Assembly (NCBI GenBank): GCA_965365345.1
Contig: CBDUBH010000007.1
Location: forward strand, 1-62,966
DNA: 62,966 nt
Source of the DNA: CBDUBH01 sp965365345
Lineage (GTDB): Bacteria > Bacteroidota > Ignavibacteria > Ignavibacteriales > SURF-24
Direction of reading: 5' to 3'
The notes beneath the pieces were generated by a model. That model did not search any database. It saw only the letters and a program-made list of their open reading frames with translations, and was not told the origin of the DNA. The stretch's first letter is position 1; each line of letters opens with the position of its first letter. This document shows positions 7,321 to 16,616 of this stretch, piece after piece. Position numbers and translations under genes: made by a program.

Positions 7321-10137
7321 TTGAAAAATAAAACTCAAATATTTTCTGATGATTTTCTTCTTAAATTAAAAGAATTGACCATCGGCTATTTTGATAACAA
7401 TCAATTTAAAAAGCTGGTTCATAATTTAGAAGAATCTGCAGGGCAATTTTTTTATACGAAAAGTTCAGAGGCAAATCTTTTACGCGTAATTACAAGTTCT
7501 TATGAAAGAATTTCTCTTCTGAACGATCTGCAAAAATTTCCAAGTTATGTTCAAATTTTGCTTTCAATAACTTTTAACAGCAATTATTTGACCGATATTA
7601 TTGTTCGGAATCCCGAATTTCTTTACTGGCTTTTCAATTCGGAAAATTTGTACAAACGAATTTATATTGATCAGTTAAAAACCGAAATTGAAAATTCTTT
7701 AAATAATTTTAAAACATTTAAAGCAAAACTAAACACTTTGCGAAACATAAAACGCAGGGAAATTTTAAGAATCGGTTTAAAAGATATTCTGAATATTTCA
7801 TCATTAAAAGAAACAACTTTTCAGCTTTCGATTTTGGCAAAAGCAATAAACTCAATACTTTTTGAACTTTGCTACAAAGAAGTTCTTGCAAAATATAATC
7901 TTGAAATTAAGGAAGAAAGATATTGCCTTGCAGCTTTGGGAAAACTCGGCGGCAATGAATTGAATTACAGTTCCGATGTTGATCTCGTTTTATTCTTTGA
8001 TAAAAATGAAATTTTTAAAAATTCTAAAAAAGAATATTTTGAAATTCTTACAGAAACAACTCACAATTTCATTCAGGCATCAACAGAACTTACGGATAAA
8101 GGTTATATTTACAGAGTTGATTTCAGATTGCGGCCCGATGGGAGAAACTCTCCCATTTGCAGAACTTTGAAAGATTTCATTCAATATTACGAATCGCGCG
8201 GTGAAGATTGGGAACGCCAGATGATGATCAAATTAAGTTTTGTCGGCGGCAGTAAAAAATTATACGATGATTTTTACGATGCAGTTGAACATTTTATTTA
8301 TCCGGTTTCATTTTCAAAATCGCCTTTACTGCAAGTTGCGCTGATGAAAAAGAATATCGAGAAAAAATTAAATTCAGATGATGACGTAAAACTTTTTGCC
8401 GGCGGAATTCGCGATATTGAATTTTCAGCACAAGCATTGCAATTATTGAACGGCGGAAAAATTAAGGAAGTAAGAAACGGCAACACGCTGGAAGCCCTGT
8501 CATTATTGCTTAATAACAATTTAATTACTTCAGATGAACATTCAATATTTTGTTCTTCTTATGAATTTTACAGAAAGATAGAACATTATCTTCAGCTTTT
8601 AAATGATACTCAAACTCATACAATTCCGAATGACAGCGAAATTTTAGAAAAACTTTCTTACTACCTGAAAATTAAAGGCAAGGATAATTTCAGAAAGAAA
8701 TTGGAATTTAACAGAATTCAAGTGAGAAATATTTTCGAATCAATTGTTAATGTTTTCGAAGCTTCAAATTTAATGACCATTGAGGAAATAAAATTTTCCG
8801 ATAAAAAAAGATCTGAAAATAATTTTAAATTTCTTCAAACCGGACAAGGACTTTTAAATCAAAAAGTCTTTGATAAATCAACAATAGAAGCATTCAAAAA
8901 AATTGAAAATGAAATTTTAATATTTTTAAAAACTTCACGGTCACCTGATTTAGTGCTGGAAAATTTTTCAAAAATAATTAAGCTGAGTTCACTTCCTTCA
9001 ATCTGGTATCACGAATTTTACGATAAAGAATTGCTAATTGTGTTTTTAACAATTTGCGAAAAATCTCAAAAAGCTGTAGATCTATTGGTAACAAAAAGAT
9101 CCATCGGTGAACTTTTGCTAAGCAGAAAAATATTTGCAAATAATTTAGAAGATCAATCTGAACTTTCAGTAGAAGAAATGATCTTTATTTTAAGCGTACA
9201 AAACACACTCGGAATTTTATCTACAGGGAAACTTTCAAACGCGTTGAGCAAATTTCTACTTTCAAAAATTGATAATATTTTCAGTCAGCAAAATTTGAAT
9301 TATGATTTTTTTGTTTTCGGAATGGGAAGTTTTGCTTCTGCTGATATGACTTTCAACTCCGATATTGACCTTATTTTTGTTGCATCGGATTTAGATTTAC
9401 ATTCCGAAATTCAAAAAGATTTTGCTGATCTGCTCGCAGAAATTAGTACAAAATTAAAACCGTTTGAAGTTGATAGCAGATTGCGTCCCGAAGGAAAAAG
9501 TGCGCAGCTTGTTTGGGAAATACAAAGTTACGAGGAATATTTGGAAAAGCGGCTTCAGATTTGGGAATTGCAATCACTTACAAAATCAAAATTTGTTTGC
9601 GGAAATTTTGAATTGTTCAATCGTTTCATCCAGAAAATAAAAGCTAAAATTGAAAAAACCGAATGCGCGGAAATTTCAAAAGAAATAATTTCAATGCGCG
9701 AAAAAATTAACAAACAAAATTTATCATCTCCGCAATCAAACTTTGCAAATTTTTTCAACATCAAAAAAAGCAAAGGCGGTTTAACTGATATTGAATTTTC
9801 GCTTCAGTATTTACTTCTTTGTAACAGCGAGTATTTTATTGAAAATCTAAATAAAAGCACACCGGAGATTTTAGAATTTTTTGAATCTGAAAATTATCAT
9901 CAAATTAATTTCACAAAGATTAAACATAACTTTCAATTTTTGAAAAGTATTGAAATAAAGCTTCAAAATATTTTTAACCTGCGAAACAATAATATTCCTA
10001 CTGATAAAGAAAAACGGGAAATTTTATCGCGAGAGTTAAATTTTCAAAACACTTTTGAGTTTGATAATACGGTGATGAAAATTTCAAAAGAGAATCGTAT
10101 TTTTTTCGAATCAATTTTAAATTTGAGGGAAAGTTGA
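7321..10137 (+). CDS. glnE: Bifunctional glutamine synthetase adenylyltransferase/adenylyl-removing enzyme
   Basis: A 938-residue GlnE that adenylylates and deadenylylates glutamine synthetase in response to nitrogen status signalled by PII. Two nucleotidyltransferase domains are visible. The N-terminal (adenylyl-removing) one has the canonical GKLGGNELNYSSDVDL at about residues 206-222. The C-terminal (adenylylating) one near 667-687 reads GMGSFASADMTFNSDIDL, keeping the S-D-x-D metal ligands but losing the usual Gly-Gly after the GxGK/S turn. Linker helices and R-x-R-P-D/E-G motifs (FRLRPDGR, SRLRPEGK) are present in both halves. The start is TTG at 7321 with no obvious ribosome binding site. 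Its stop overlaps the next gene's start by 4 bases. Confidence 0.88.
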   Translation: MKNKTQIFSDDFLLKLKELTIGYFDNNQFKKLVHNLEESAGQFFYTKSSEANLLRVITSSYERISLLNDLQKFPSYVQILLSITFNSNYLTDIIVRNPEFLYWLFNSENLYKRIYIDQLKTEIENSLNNFKTFKAKLNTLRNIKRREILRIGLKDILNISSLKETTFQLSILAKAINSILFELCYKEVLAKYNLEIKEERYCLAALGKLGGNELNYSSDVDLVLFFDKNEIFKNSKKEYFEILTETTHNFIQASTELTDKGYIYRVDFRLRPDGRNSPICRTLKDFIQYYESRGEDWERQMMIKLSFVGGSKKLYDDFYDAVEHFIYPVSFSKSPLLQVALMKKNIEKKLNSDDDVKLFAGGIRDIEFSAQALQLLNGGKIKEVRNGNTLEALSLLLNNNLITSDEHSIFCSSYEFYRKIEHYLQLLNDTQTHTIPNDSEILEKLSYYLKIKGKDNFRKKLEFNRIQVRNIFESIVNVFEASNLMTIEEIKFSDKKRSENNFKFLQTGQGLLNQKVFDKSTIEAFKKIENEILIFLKTSRSPDLVLENFSKIIKLSSLPSIWYHEFYDKELLIVFLTICEKSQKAVDLLVTKRSIGELLLSRKIFANNLEDQSELSVEEMIFILSVQNTLGILSTGKLSNALSKFLLSKIDNIFSQQNLNYDFFVFGMGSFASADMTFNSDIDLIFVASDLDLHSEIQKDFADLLAEISTKLKPFEVDSRLRPEGKSAQLVWEIQSYEEYLEKRLQIWELQSLTKSKFVCGNFELFNRFIQKIKAKIEKTECAEISKEIISMREKINKQNLSSPQSNFANFFNIKKSKGGLTDIEFSLQYLLLCNSEYFIENLNKSTPEILEFFESENYHQINFTKIKHNFQFLKSIEIKLQNIFNLRNNNIPTDKEKREILSRELNFQNTFEFDNTVMKISKENRIFFESILNLRES

Positions 10138-12056
10138 TTCTGTTTCGCAAATACTATCTTTTCTTGCTTATAGTTTTAGTTTCCGGTTGTTATTTTTACA
10201 CACTTGCGCCGGGCGTAATTCAAATTGATTCAGGCGAACTCGCTGCTGTTCAATCAACTTTGGGAATTGCTCATCCTTCGGGATACCCTTTATTTACTAT
10301 GCTGGGATACGTTTTTCTGCAAATTCCATTCGGCTCAAAAATTTTTCTAGCAAATTTACTTGCCGCAATTTTTTGTGTACTCGGAATTATTTTTTTTGCA
10401 AGATCAGCAAAATTGATTTTGGATAATCTTGAAAAATTTAATTCTCCCAAAATCATATCGCAAAAAAATAAAAGGAAAAAAGAATCGAAAACTGTTGAAG
10501 TCTCAATTCCATACATCAGCGAAACAAAAAAAGTTTTGGCAGTATTTTTCGGATCTTTGGTTTTAGCTTTCAGTAAAACTTTCTGGTTTCAAAGTACTTC
10601 TGTTGAAGTTTATTCTCTTCATATTTTTTTGATTTTGATTTCAATTTATTTTTTATTAAAAGCATTTTTGAAAGAAGAAAATGATTTTTCCGCCTGGATA
10701 ATTTTTGCAATTTCACTGGCATTAAGTTTTGCAAATCATTTAACATCAATATTGATGCTGCCACCGGCTGCTTATCTGTATTTTTCAAAACATAAATCCA
10801 ATAAAATATCAGTAAACAAAATATTGATTTTAAGCGCTGTTTTTTTCGCAATTTTTATTTTGATCTATTTGTATTTGCCGGTTCGCGCTTCACAATCCCC
10901 TGAATTAAATTGGGGAAATCCTGTAAGCTTTGAAAAATTGCTCAGGCATATTTCAGGAAAGCAGTATCAGGTTTGGCTTTTTTCATCAACGGAATCTGCA
11001 CAAAAGCAGTTAAATTATTTTGTTCGGAATTTGCCGGATGAGTTTGCAAAATTAGGATTATTATTTTCTCTATTCGGATTTGTAATTTCTTTCCGCTACG
11101 CCCGGAAAATTTTCCGGCTTTTTCTGATAAGTTTTATTATAACAATTTTTTATTCTATAAATTATGATATTGCCGATATTGATGCGTATTTTCTGCTGGC
11201 ATACATTTCACTTGGATTTTTCGGCGTGTTCGGAATAATTCAGCTTTTAAATTTTTTAAGATTGAAAGGCGAAACTTACACTTTACCCGCAATTTTATTG
11301 GCTGTATTTGTATTTATTCAAATTTTTATAAATGTAAAAAAAGTAAATCAAAATGATGTTTATATTTTTGAAGATTATACAAAATCAATTTTGAACAGCA
11401 CTGAAAAGAACGGAATAATTTTAAGTTATCAGTGGGATTATTTCATTTCGCAATCATATTATTTTCAGTTTGCGGAAAATTTCAGGAAAGATGTTGTGAT
11501 CATTGATAAAGAACTTTTGCGCCGTTCGTGGTATTATGATCAACTTGAAAATAATTTTCCTGATCTGATGAAGGAATTGAAAACTGAAATTTCGCTTTTC
11601 AAAAATGCAGTTGCACCGTTTGAACGGGACGAAAATTATGATGCCGCACTTCTGGAAAATTTGTACCGGAGAATAATTGCAAAACTGATTGAAACCGGAA
11701 TTAAGCAAAACCGTGATTTTTATATTGCTCCGGAATTAATTGAAGATGAGTTGAAATCCGGCGAACTTACTTTGCCGCAAGGTTATACTGTAATTCCGGA
11801 TCTGTTCTTATTCAAAGTTGTTCCGGAAAATAAATATGTTGCGGCACCTCCGCCAAATTTTAATTTGCGCTTTCCGGAAAACAGAAATGTTTACACTAAT
11901 AATATTGAAAGATTTGTCGGCGCAATGCTTGTACGGCGCGCTGTTTACGAAACTAATTTCAACAAAAAAGATAAAGCGAAAATTTATTTTGAGAAAGTTA
12001 AAAATGATTTTCCCGGATTTCAAATTCCGTATCAATTAGATGAAGTTATCAAGTGA
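10134..12056 (+). CDS. DUF2723 / GT117-type multi-spanning membrane glycosyltransferase
   Basis: A 640-residue protein with a hydrophobic first half of roughly ten membrane spans and a soluble C-terminal region. The N-terminal motif IQIDSGELAAVQSTLGIAHPSGYPL (read in parts: acidic DSGE, then HPxGYPL) is diagnostic of DUF2723, the family of bacterial relatives of the protein O-mannosyltransferase TMEM260 (CAZy GT117). The Asp-Glu pair is the expected catalytic region of such GT-C folds. Substrate is unknown; O-glycosylation of envelope or T9SS-exported proteins is a plausible inference. It starts at a TTG overlapping the glnE stop (TTGA), indicating translational coupling although no functional link to nitrogen control is apparent. 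Confidence 0.8.
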   Translation: MILFRKYYLFLLIVLVSGCYFYTLAPGVIQIDSGELAAVQSTLGIAHPSGYPLFTMLGYVFLQIPFGSKIFLANLLAAIFCVLGIIFFARSAKLILDNLEKFNSPKIISQKNKRKKESKTVEVSIPYISETKKVLAVFFGSLVLAFSKTFWFQSTSVEVYSLHIFLILISIYFLLKAFLKEENDFSAWIIFAISLALSFANHLTSILMLPPAAYLYFSKHKSNKISVNKILILSAVFFAIFILIYLYLPVRASQSPELNWGNPVSFEKLLRHISGKQYQVWLFSSTESAQKQLNYFVRNLPDEFAKLGLLFSLFGFVISFRYARKIFRLFLISFIITIFYSINYDIADIDAYFLLAYISLGFFGVFGIIQLLNFLRLKGETYTLPAILLAVFVFIQIFINVKKVNQNDVYIFEDYTKSILNSTEKNGIILSYQWDYFISQSYYFQFAENFRKDVVIIDKELLRRSWYYDQLENNFPDLMKELKTEISLFKNAVAPFERDENYDAALLENLYRRIIAKLIETGIKQNRDFYIAPELIEDELKSGELTLPQGYTVIPDLFLFKVVPENKYVAAPPPNFNLRFPENRNVYTNNIERFVGAMLVRRAVYETNFNKKDKAKIYFEKVKNDFPGFQIPYQLDEVIK

Positions 12057-12068
12057 TTTAAAAATAAA

Positions 12069-12096
12069 AAAGGGATGAAAAGTTTTTCATCCCTTT
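12069..12096. terminator. Bidirectional terminator between convergent genes
   Basis: AAAGGGATGAA and TTCATCCCTTT form an 11-bp perfect stem with a short A/T loop, flanked by A-rich sequence on the left and T-rich on the right. It sits 12 bp after the DUF2723 stop and before the end of the convergent DUF4837 gene, so it can serve both. Confidence 0.85.
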
Positions 12097-12149
12097 AATT
12101 TCCAAATATTGGTTTAATATTTTTTTACACGAAATTTTTAGAAGAAAAT

Positions 12150-13259
12150 TTACTTATTCTCTTTTTTGTAAATTTCGTTTAATTCATTTTTCTTTTTTTC
12201 GCTTACTTCTTTTTCAGTCATAAATGATTGAAGCATTACATCAACCTGCTGTATCAAAGATTTTTTATAAAATTTAGGTGCGTATATTGATCCATCAAGC
12301 ATATAAATTCTTCTTGTTTCTTCATCATAAAAAGTATAATTGATAAATGGTCCGCCCATACTTTTATCATTCATTTCCCAAAGTCCCTGCGTTGCAATTG
12401 CATACTTTCCGTTAAAATTTACTTCCGTTGCGGTTTTGTAATCCTGAGCAATTATCACGTTAAATTTTTCATCGGAAGTTCTGTAATATTTTTCCGTTAG
12501 TCTGTTTCGCTCTTTATAAATTGAATCAGGATTCAAAAATTCGGGCGAAGCATTTTCAATCCAATGAACAAAGATCCATCTTTCCATTTCGGAATCAGGT
12601 GAACGTCGCAGCCACACAAAATTATCTGCCGGTTCTTCTATGGCAAGTTGAAGATCATTTTGAACATAGATCAGCCATCCGTATTCATTAAGAAATTTTG
12701 CTTCAAGTTTTTCATTTTCAAATTTTTTGTTGTAAAGATTTTGCGATAATCTTTTGTTCGAAATTTTTTGAAAATAATAAATCAATTCTTCTTTTTTTGA
12801 TCTTAAATTATTTTTCAAAGATTCCATATCAGGCGCTGTTAAAACCATTACTAACTGATTTTGCGCCCATAGATCGTATTTATTAAAAACAAATTCGCTG
12901 TCTGATCTTACTTTTGAACGCACTGTGCTGTCAAGAATTGCATTTACATATTTTGCAACAATTCCTTCGGAGTTAAGCGGTGCAAGAATTATAATGTTTT
13001 TTAAAGTTTTGAGATCTTCCAAAAGTGCGTAATCCCTTCTTAAAAGATCAAAAGATTTTTCGGGCTGCGGAGTGTAAATTATCTTTCCGAAAACCGAATC
13101 TAAAACAGGATAAATTTGATCGTAATCTGTTGAATCCGCAATTACGTAGATCTTATCTTCAATTCCCGTAGCCATTCTTTTTTGATCTGAATTACATGCG
13201 GAAATTAAAAATGCTGTATAAATAAAAGGAATGATTAAAAGTGATCTTTTCATTTTCAT
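12150..13259 (-). CDS. DUF4837-family lipoprotein
   Basis: A 369-residue exported protein with a lipoprotein signal peptide (lipobox ISAC, Cys near residue 22). The body begins IYVIADSTDYDQIYPVLDSVFG and a later segment IIILAPLNSEG, and contains the NDLQLAIEEPADNFVWLRRSPDSEMERWIFVHW stretch (split here into its recognisable parts NFVWLRR and WIFVHW). This order fits DUF4837, a family largely confined to Bacteroidota and relatives and without known function. Its start overlaps the end of the polyprenol kinase gene by 4 bases. It is the last gene of the greA-to-DUF4837 run. The ATG at 13253 is an equally possible start. Confidence 0.7.
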   Translation of the reverse strand: MKMKRSLLIIPFIYTAFLISACNSDQKRMATGIEDKIYVIADSTDYDQIYPVLDSVFGKIIYTPQPEKSFDLLRRDYALLEDLKTLKNIIILAPLNSEGIVAKYVNAILDSTVRSKVRSDSEFVFNKYDLWAQNQLVMVLTAPDMESLKNNLRSKKEELIYYFQKISNKRLSQNLYNKKFENEKLEAKFLNEYGWLIYVQNDLQLAIEEPADNFVWLRRSPDSEMERWIFVHWIENASPEFLNPDSIYKERNRLTEKYYRTSDEKFNVIIAQDYKTATEVNFNGKYAIATQGLWEMNDKSMGGPFINYTFYDEETRRIYMLDGSIYAPKFYKKSLIQQVDVMLQSFMTEKEVSEKKKNELNEIYKKENK

Positions 13260-13924
13260 AAATTAAAATTGGTTAAATACATGTTTGTTTGAGGAAGAAA
13301 AATCAAATATAAGATCCACATTGTAACGGCGACTGAGATCGGGATTGAAAGATTATCATCAGCCCATCCGTATGAAATATTTTCGACGATTGCTCCAACC
13401 GCAGCTGCAAAAAATCCTATTAAATATTCTTCAAAACTGCCGTCAACTTTTGGAGCCAGAAGCACCACAATGCAAGCTGTAACGAAAAACGCAAGTGTTC
13501 CTTCAAAACTTTTTGATAAGAATTTATGCTTGCCGTATTTTCTTCCGATAAGTGCAGCGGCTGTATCACTAATTATCAAAATCGTAAATCCGGTAATCAT
13601 AAAAACTTTGGGAAACAGCGCAATGCAAATTACGGCAGAAAGAAAAACATAGGTTGCGCCGCTAAGATTTTTTTTAGCGCTATCCATTTCGTGTTCGCGC
13701 AGCATAAATCCGAAAAAATTGTAAAAATAATTTCCGAATTTAGGGAAAAAATACCTGCTTAAATCCACAGTCAATGAAAAAATTGTAAGTGGAATTAACA
13801 TTTGAAGGGCTAATTGCTTCGATATAAAATAGTAAATTACAGGTATAGAAAGAGATGATAAGTGAATTGACTTCCTTATCAGCTCATTTCTATATTGTAT
13901 TGAACCTTTATCAATTTGCGTCAT
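13256..13924 (-). CDS. Dolichol/phytol kinase-family membrane protein (polyprenol kinase or CDP-alcohol-type transferase)
   Basis: A 222-residue integral membrane protein with about six to seven spans. The N-terminus RKSIHLSSLSIPVIYYFIS and the central SGATYVFLSAVICIALFP and SDTAAALIGRKYGKHKF segments match the SEC59/VTE5/COG0170 family, which phosphorylates dolichol, phytol or related polyprenols with a nucleoside triphosphate. The Asp-Thr-Ala-Ala and GRKYGK motif near residues 120-135 is the usual nucleotide-binding area. The substrate cannot be told from sequence; undecaprenol or phytol-like alcohol is inferred. It overlaps ftsH by 14 bp upstream and DUF4837 by 4 bp downstream. Confidence 0.78.
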   Translation of the reverse strand: MTQIDKGSIQYRNELIRKSIHLSSLSIPVIYYFISKQLALQMLIPLTIFSLTVDLSRYFFPKFGNYFYNFFGFMLREHEMDSAKKNLSGATYVFLSAVICIALFPKVFMITGFTILIISDTAAALIGRKYGKHKFLSKSFEGTLAFFVTACIVVLLAPKVDGSFEEYLIGFFAAAVGAIVENISYGWADDNLSIPISVAVTMWILYLIFLPQTNMYLTNFNL

Positions 13925-16037
13925 CTTGGCTATTAGAGTCTTGATTTCGCTTTTTCTCCATTAATTTTTTTACGTGATCCGGAATTTCTGTTTCCGTTTC
14001 TGTTTCACTTTCCGAATTTTTTGATGCAACTGTTGGGGAAGCAGAAGATTTTACAATCGGCGGAAGTTCTTCGCCTTTAATGATTTTATCAATTTCTTCA
14101 GAATCCAAAATTTCTCTTTCTAAAAGCTCTTTTGATAATCTGTGAAGAATTTCAATATTATCATTTAAGATTTTTTCAGCTCTAACCATGCAAGAAGTTA
14201 TAATGCGTTTAACTTCTTCATCTATATCTTGCGCGGTTTTTTCGCTATAATCTTTATGCTTTTGAATTTCTCTTCCAAGAAATATTTCTTCTTCTTTTTG
14301 TCCGTAAGCCAACGGGCCCATTTTTTCACTCATTCCCCATTCACAAACCATTCTGCGTGCAATTGAAGTTGCTCTTTCGATATCGTTTCCTGCGCCTGTT
14401 GTAAATCTGTTAAAGATTATTTTTTCGGCTGCTCTTCCGCCCAAAGCGTAAGTTATAACAGCTTCCAAATATTCTCTTGAATAAGTATGTTTTTCATCAA
14501 CCGGAAGATAAGTTGTAACGCCAAGCGCTCTTCCGCGGGGAATAATTGTAACTTTGTGAACCGGATCAGATTCAGGAATCATTCTTGCAACAAGCACGTG
14601 ACCGATTTCATGATAAGAAGTAACTTTCTTTTCTTCTTCTGAAATGATCATGCTTTTGCGTTCCATTCCCATCATCACTTTATCTTTTGCTTCTTCAAAA
14701 TCCATCATTGAAACCACTTTTTTGTTTTTTCTAGCTGCATGCAAAGCGGCTTCATTAACAAGATTTGCAAGTTCGGCTCCGGCTAATCCGGGAGTTCCTT
14801 TTGCAAGTGTGTTCAAATTTACATCTTTATCCAAAGGAATTTTTCTTGTATGAACTTTTAAAATTCCTTCTCTTCCTTTTACGTCAGGTCTGTCAACAAC
14901 AACTTGTCTGTCAAATCTTCCAGGACGTAAAAGTGCCGGATCAAGAACGTCAGGACGGTTTGTAGCAGCAATAATTATAACACCGCTGTTTTGTTCAAAT
15001 CCATCCATTTCAACTAAAAGCTGGTTCAAAGTTTGTTCGCGTTCATCATGTCCGCCGCCTAAACCTGCGCCTCTGTGGCGACCAACGGCATCAATTTCAT
15101 CAATGAAAATTATACAAGGAGCATTTTTCTTTCCTTGTTCAAAAAGATCGCGAACACGGCTTGCGCCGACACCAACAAACATTTCAACGAAATCGGCACC
15201 GGAAATTGAGAAGAACGGAACTCCTGCTTCACCGGCAACGGCGCGTGCAAGCAAAGTTTTACCGGTCCCCGGAGGGCCCAACAATAAAACTCCTCTCGGA
15301 ATTTTTCCACCCAATCTTTGAAATTTTGTCGGCTCTTTTAAAAATTCAATAACTTCCTGAAGTTCAAGTTTTGCTTCATCGGCTCCGGCAACATCTTTAA
15401 ATGTAACTTTTATTGCCGATTCCGAAATCAATTTGGCTTTGCTTTTCCCAAAGTTGAAAATTCCGCGAGTGCCGCCACCGCCTGCCTGCATTCTTCTTAT
15501 AAAAAATATCCAAACGCCAATAATTAAAATCCACGGGACAAAACTTAGCAAAATTTGAAACCATTCATTTGATTCTTTATTAAAAGAATATTCAATTTCT
15601 TTGGTATCCCAAATTTTTTGCTGATCAGCTAAAACATTTTCATTAACGATAAAAGTAGTAAAACCTTTTGTTTGGTGAGTTCTGCCTTCAACGGTTACTG
15701 TTGATTCAGAATTCAAAGTTCCATCAACGGAATAATCATTAATACCTGTCTTTGTAACTTTTATCTTTTCGATCTTATCATCGTTCAGCAATCTTTCATA
15801 AACACCGTAAGGAACTTCCACGGCACTTGTGGTTCCTACACGCATATACTGCCAAACGATAAGAACTGCAACAAGCAAAGCTCCCCAACTGAAAACGCTG
15901 CGGATTATTTTGCCCCAGTCAAAATCACCTTCAGGTCCGCCGCCGGGACCGTTATCATTTTTCCCTTTTGGTTTTCTGAAAGGTGTTTTACCTTCGTTTT
16001 TGTCATTCATAAACATTTTGTTAAAATTTTCTGACAT
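13911..16037 (-). CDS. ftsH: ATP-dependent zinc metalloprotease FtsH
   Basis: A 708-residue membrane-anchored AAA+ protease that degrades membrane and regulatory proteins. Features in order: a Gly/Lys-rich cytoplasmic start, a membrane span near residues 46-65, a periplasmic domain, a second span near 163-182, Walker A GPPGTGKT, Walker B IIFIDEIDAVG, the second region of homology with Arg fingers (ATNRPDVLDPALLRPGRFDRQ in two parts), the HEIGH zinc site and a Ser/Glu-rich C-terminal tail. It lies 3 bp after hpt, an hpt-ftsH arrangement (often tilS-hpt-ftsH) that is widely conserved among bacteria, and overlaps the downstream polyprenol kinase gene. Confidence 0.97.
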   Translation of the reverse strand: MSENFNKMFMNDKNEGKTPFRKPKGKNDNGPGGGPEGDFDWGKIIRSVFSWGALLVAVLIVWQYMRVGTTSAVEVPYGVYERLLNDDKIEKIKVTKTGINDYSVDGTLNSESTVTVEGRTHQTKGFTTFIVNENVLADQQKIWDTKEIEYSFNKESNEWFQILLSFVPWILIIGVWIFFIRRMQAGGGGTRGIFNFGKSKAKLISESAIKVTFKDVAGADEAKLELQEVIEFLKEPTKFQRLGGKIPRGVLLLGPPGTGKTLLARAVAGEAGVPFFSISGADFVEMFVGVGASRVRDLFEQGKKNAPCIIFIDEIDAVGRHRGAGLGGGHDEREQTLNQLLVEMDGFEQNSGVIIIAATNRPDVLDPALLRPGRFDRQVVVDRPDVKGREGILKVHTRKIPLDKDVNLNTLAKGTPGLAGAELANLVNEAALHAARKNKKVVSMMDFEEAKDKVMMGMERKSMIISEEEKKVTSYHEIGHVLVARMIPESDPVHKVTIIPRGRALGVTTYLPVDEKHTYSREYLEAVITYALGGRAAEKIIFNRFTTGAGNDIERATSIARRMVCEWGMSEKMGPLAYGQKEEEIFLGREIQKHKDYSEKTAQDIDEEVKRIITSCMVRAEKILNDNIEILHRLSKELLEREILDSEEIDKIIKGEELPPIVKSSASPTVASKNSESETETETEIPDHVKKLMEKKRNQDSNSQDDAN

Positions 16038-16040
16038 AAT

Positions 16041-16616
16041 TTAAACTCCGTTTTCTTCACTTAGAACGTAAATTGATCTTAAATTTCTGAATTTCTGTGC
16101 GTAATCCAATCCATATCCTATCACAAACTTATTCGGTATCTTAAAACCAATATAATCAATTTTTACTTCATATTTAAGACTTTCGGGCTTCATTAAAAGC
16201 GTTGCCAACTTTAAACTGGCGGGATTATGCTGTTCGATTAATTCTTCAATATACTTTATCGAAAGTCCTGTGTCAACAATATCCTCAACAATTATTATAT
16301 GCCGCCCTTCAATTTGAGCGTTCAGATCCTTTACAAGCGTTACTTTTCCCGATGAAATTTTTGCATCGCCGTAACTTGAAAGTTTAATGAAATCAATTTC
16401 GCAATCAATTGTAACATTTTTGATAAGATCTGACATAAAAAGAAAAGATCCGTTCAAAATTCCGATGAATACGGGAATTTTATCTTCATAATCGGCAGAT
16501 ATTTGTTCGCCTAATTCTTTTATTTTGTTTTGAATAGTTTCTTCGGAAAGATAAGAAACAAATTTTTCATCGCCCACTTGAATTGCATCATCTGAAGTAA
16601 GCTTTATTTTAGCCAT
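16041..16616 (-). CDS. hpt: Hypoxanthine(-guanine) phosphoribosyltransferase
   Basis: A 191-residue purine salvage enzyme that joins hypoxanthine or guanine to PRPP. The PRPP-binding loop IIIVEDIVDTGLSI is near residues 108-121 and the family's IDFIKLSSYG segment lies near 75. It overlaps tilS by 13 bp and stops 3 bp before ftsH, so the trio is one transcription unit. Length and motifs are normal. Confidence 0.93.
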   Translation of the reverse strand: MAKIKLTSDDAIQVGDEKFVSYLSEETIQNKIKELGEQISADYEDKIPVFIGILNGSFLFMSDLIKNVTIDCEIDFIKLSSYGDAKISSGKVTLVKDLNAQIEGRHIIIVEDIVDTGLSIKYIEELIEQHNPASLKLATLLMKPESLKYEVKIDYIGFKIPNKFVIGYGLDYAQKFRNLRSIYVLSEENGV

